Positions 61,228 to 64,000 of a DNA stretch of 64,000 nucleotides are shown here, piece by piece. The stretch covers positions 74,828 to 138,827 of the forward strand of contig NZ_FRAC01000019.1 of assembly GCF_900142215.1 (NCBI RefSeq), in the 5' to 3' direction. Every line of letters starts with the position of its first letter. Within the stretch, counting starts at the first letter, position 1. Both the position numbers and the translations under genes were made by a program. The stretch comes from Anaerocolumna jejuensis DSM 15929. GTDB lineage: Bacteria; Bacillota; Clostridia; Lachnospirales; Lachnospiraceae. The notes below the pieces were generated by a model. That model was given only the letters and a program-made list of their open reading frames with translations, searched no databases and was not told the DNA's origin.

Positions 61228-62394
61228 TTATTGCTTTTTTAGCATTCGTACCAGAAGGTATGTAGCTCCAACCATGATTCCAAACAAAATCAGAAGATAA
61301 TAAGGAAAAAGTCTTACACTGATATTTTGAGCCAACATTCCAAAAAGCGGAGGCATAAGCATAATTCCTATATAAGAAGCTGCCATTTGTACTCCCATCA
61401 CAGACTGTGATAGTTCTTTACCGAAGTTTTGAGGGGTAAGATGAATCAAGTTTGGATAAATCGGACCATTCCCCAGACCAACCATAAATAATCCTACTCC
61501 ACTAATAAAAGAAGGCAACGGTAAAAACAGTATTAAAATTGCCGTTAATGTAATACTTTGACCTATTTTAATAAGTTTCCAACCAGATAATTTATTGGAA
61601 AGTATCCCTGACAAAAACCGTCCTAATGCCATACCGAAATAGTAGAATGTAATCATTCTCGCTGCAAATTCTGTCGCTACTCCTTTTGTATTTACCAAAA
61701 AAGTGCTTCCCCATATTCCACAGGTATATTCAATGGCACATGAACCTATAAATATTAATCCTGTTATACGAACAGAAGGCATTTTCAAAAGTTGAAGGAT
61801 ACCGATAGAACTATGTGTCTCCTGCTCCTCTGCAGAAACAGCATCCTTTACTTTATTCCAAAGAGGCAATGCCAAAATCATTATAAAGGCAATTGTAAGC
61901 TGAAAATAGAAAACCGTTCGATAGCCACCTCGCCAACCTGCTTTACCCATGAGAGATACTGACATCAGATAAGGGCTCAATGAAACACCAATGCCATAAA
62001 AACAATGCAGAAAGTTCATGTGCATTGCCTTATAATGAAGTGCCACATAGTTGTTCAATGCAGTGTCTATAGCTCCAGCGCCAAGTCCGAGCGGTATTGC
62101 AAATAAGCAAAGCCAAATCATATTTCCTGAACACGAAAATCCAAATAAGGCGGCAGCTGTTAAGAAAGTGCTGACCGCTGTAACCTTACCAGTACTAAAT
62201 CGACTAATAATTTTCGCACTTAACAGGCTTGATATCACTGTCCCTCCTGAGATTAAAAGAGTTACATAGCTTGCAGAAGCGATTGGTAACCCAAATTCAG
62301 TATAGATTGCAGGCCATGCAGTTCCAAACAAAGAATCAGGAATGCCAAGACCTATAAAAGCAATATATATTATAATTAAAAGTAGTGTTGCCAT
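61228..62394 (-). CDS. MFS transporter (fucose permease/YbjJ-like)
   Basis: A 388-aa transporter with twelve predicted membrane helices. It opens with IIIYIAFIGLGIPDSLFGTAWP, typical of sugar-symporter-like MFS proteins, and includes GAIDTALNNYVALHY near helix 4. The substrate is unknown; a sugar is plausible from family resemblance. It is divergent from an AraC regulator with 130 bp between, so it is likely the controlled gene. Confidence 0.85.
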   Translation of the reverse strand: MATLLLIIIYIAFIGLGIPDSLFGTAWPAIYTEFGLPIASASYVTLLISGGTVISSLLSAKIISRFSTGKVTAVSTFLTAAALFGFSCSGNMIWLCLFAIPLGLGAGAIDTALNNYVALHYKAMHMNFLHCFYGIGVSLSPYLMSVSLMGKAGWRGGYRTVFYFQLTIAFIMILALPLWNKVKDAVSAEEQETHSSIGILQLLKMPSVRITGLIFIGSCAIEYTCGIWGSTFLVNTKGVATEFAARMITFYYFGMALGRFLSGILSNKLSGWKLIKIGQSITLTAILILFLPLPSFISGVGLFMVGLGNGPIYPNLIHLTPQNFGKELSQSVMGVQMAASYIGIMLMPPLFGMLAQNISVRLFPYYLLILFGIMVGATYLLVRMLKKQ

Positions 62395-62523
62395 TATTTA
62401 AACCTTTCTTTTGTATATTGATTTTATAATAATATCACGCTTATTATCTTGATTCTATCAAAAAAAGGCAGTAATATATAATAAAAGCGCCAATACATTA
62501 AATGAATATGAGGTACATAAATT

Positions 62524-63441
62524 TTGGAAATACAACATAAACATAGTTACACCTGTAATAATACAATTTTTACATTAGATGTAAATCAACGTGAGATCAC
62601 AAAACACGGTACGGAAGAATTCCCCTGCGTTAATTATCTTGATAAGTACTGCAACAGTTTCTATCCTTGGCACTGGCATGACGAAATAGAACTCGCTTAT
62701 GTCGAAAAAGGAAGTTTGACAGTTTCAATCAATGAGCAGCGATATATTCTTATTGAAGGTGAGGGTATTTTTATAAATTCTGGTGTTTTACATGCATACT
62801 CTGGGATAAATAACGTAAAATGTCTATTCCCAAATATACTGTTTCTCCCATCACTCATATACGGCACAAAAGATAGCGTTTATTGGAAGAAATATATGTG
62901 TCCATTTGTGGAAGCTGCAAACTTGTCACATATTATTTTTAAAAGAGAGGAGTTGTGGCAGGAAACTGTTTTAAATCTCGTAAAACAAGCATATGATTTA
63001 CTTTCTTTGAAATATTTTGGGTACGAATTGAGAGTGAGAAACTACTTATCAGAAATATTGTGCCAAATATATGAGAATTGTTATATACGGATTTCTGACA
63101 GGAAAGCTAAAAATTATTCTGAATTGTACCGTTTACGCAAAATGCTGGATTTTATCCAACATCATTATATGGAGCCGATACAAATACAGCAGATAGCAGA
63201 TGCCGTTTCAGTCAGTAAAAGAGAATGCCTACGATGCTTTAATCACATAATTGGAATATCCCCAAAACAATATACAATTGATCTACGAATACAAAAGGCA
63301 AGTGAGCTATTAGTTGAAACATCTTTGTCAGTGACTGAGATCTGTGAAAACTGCGGCTTTTCGGATCAAAGCTATTTTACCAAAGTATTTCGTGAAAAAG
63401 TAGGTTTTTCTCCTGTTAAATGGCGAAAGCATAAACAATAA
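62524..63441 (+). CDS. AraC-family regulator with cupin sensor
   Basis: A 305-aa protein with an N-terminal cupin (about 50-105; FYPWHWHDEIELAYVEKGSL) and a C-terminal AraC domain (about 205-303; IQQIADAVSVSKRECLRCF and EICENCGFSDQSYFTKVF). The start is a TTG at 62524, with GAGG 10 bases upstream; an ATG is not found nearby. It likely activates the divergent MFS gene. Confidence 0.85.
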   Translation: MEIQHKHSYTCNNTIFTLDVNQREITKHGTEEFPCVNYLDKYCNSFYPWHWHDEIELAYVEKGSLTVSINEQRYILIEGEGIFINSGVLHAYSGINNVKCLFPNILFLPSLIYGTKDSVYWKKYMCPFVEAANLSHIIFKREELWQETVLNLVKQAYDLLSLKYFGYELRVRNYLSEILCQIYENCYIRISDRKAKNYSELYRLRKMLDFIQHHYMEPIQIQQIADAVSVSKRECLRCFNHIIGISPKQYTIDLRIQKASELLVETSLSVTEICENCGFSDQSYFTKVFREKVGFSPVKWRKHKQ

Positions 63442-63488
63442 TCGGACTAACCCAGTTAATTACGCTTAGAAAATCATATAGCCTGAGC

Positions 63489-63707
63489 TTACTCAAAATA
63501 TTCACATCTAAGATTAGTAAATTCTGCGTAATTACCACAGTTCACTCCATACGCATATAAACCGATAATAACTCCTGTGAAACCCCCAGCAACTTCCGAG
63601 GAGAGGTATCTGGTATGGGCTATACCAAGAGGAACTTCTTTGCCATCTGCCATAATATGAAAGCTGTAATAATCATTATAAACATGAATTACTAGTACAG
63701 CGACCAT
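63489..63707 (-). pseudogene. GH43 beta-xylosidase C-terminal fragment
   Basis: The 72 residues read DGKEVPLGIAHTRYLSSEVA followed by GGFTGVIIGLY, which is the C-terminal concanavalin-like domain of GH43 beta-xylosidases and arabinofuranosidases. Only the last part of the roughly 500-residue enzyme remains. It abuts the transposase gene, suggesting that the insertion cut the gene and the 5' part lies beyond the window. The first residues (MVAVLV) may come from the IS junction. Confidence 0.7.
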
Positions 63708-63722
63708 TTAATAAGTACCCTA

Positions 63723-64000
63723 TTAAGTTTCATTTGTGTTGCCGATATCAATCTCATCCATTTTGTATTTCCAATGATATATGATTGGATCCTGATTGAC
63801 CTCCTTAAAATACTGATAGATACGATTAACCAATTCCTGTTTCGATTGAACTCGAATTCCACGTAACATTTGTTTTGTCATTTTTCCAAAAAAGCTTTCT
63901 ATCATGTTAAGCCATGAACCATGTGTTGGGGTAAATACAAATTCAAACCTTCCTTCTGGCATGGTTGCAAGAAAGTTTTTTGTCTCATTTGATTTATGAG
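63723..64000 (-). mobile_element. IS630-family transposase, partial at window edge
   Basis: The reading frame runs off the right edge and ends at 63723. It encodes HKSNETKNFLATMPEGRF, then FVFTPTHGSWLNMIESFF, the typical end of the IS630-type DDE endonuclease with the late catalytic Glu in MIESFF. The inverted repeat end is probably near 63700-63722; IS630 elements target TA, but I cannot confirm the repeat without the left end. Confidence 0.85.

Overview
The window looks like a chromosomal stretch from an anaerobic, plant-glycan-using Clostridia bacterium, most likely of the Lachnospiraceae type. This is inferred from moderate-to-low GC, strong AGGAGG-type ribosome binding sites, many AraC/DeoR/LysR/TetR/MarR regulators beside sugar ABC transporters, ECF transporters, and GH31/GH43/beta-helix enzymes. 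No rRNA, tRNA or CRISPR array was seen.

Region 1 (1-15.2 kb) is one coordinated uptake locus. It has two ECF transporters (S, T and fused double-ATPase subunits), two heterodimeric exporter-fold ABC transporter pairs of the kind typified by YbtPQ/IrtAB, a YbtA/PchR-like AraC regulator, an alpha/beta hydrolase and a TetR regulator. Five copies of a palindromic box, GGTTAG-N6-CTAACC, lie at the transcription starts of these units and tie them into one regulon. Import of a metal chelate or heme-like compound is the best guess; the substrate is not proven.

Region 2 (15.4-19.2 kb) has an amidohydrolase divergent from an XRE-cupin regulator, and a lipoprotein with hexapeptide repeats. Between them lie two 232-bp imperfect hairpins in inverted orientation. 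They share loop sequences while their 31-bp terminal stems have different but still complementary sequences. This is the most unusual signal in the window.

Region 3 (19.2-28 kb) is a sugar system: a GH31 alpha-glycosidase and a ribose-type ABC transporter, divergent from a DeoR regulator and a second sugar-type double ATPase without its own permease.

Region 4 (28-31 kb) holds a short glutamate 5-kinase, a PrdX/YbaK-like tRNA deacylase, a LysR and a MarR regulator.

Region 5 (31-40.3 kb) is a glycan-utilisation locus: an LplA/YtcQ-type binding protein, two permeases, a membrane AraC regulator, a second AraC regulator and a cytoplasmic beta-helix enzyme.

Region 6 (40.5-49 kb) has a YibE/F membrane protein next to an 1828-residue secreted PHP-domain protein. 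It is followed by a decayed RHS-toxin/immunity patch.

Region 7 (49-52.4 kb) is a cysteine/methionine interconversion operon (methyltransferase, mccB, mccA) behind a leader with a possible attenuator.

Region 8 (52.6-64 kb) is a mixed set: diguanylate cyclase, small zinc-ribbon protein, VOC protein, flippase-like membrane protein, GNAT, CPBP protease, an acyltransferase-TetR operon with a perfect operator, MFS transporter, AraC regulator, a GH43 remnant and an IS630-type transposase running off the right edge. An approximately 78-bp repeat occurs three times in the right half.
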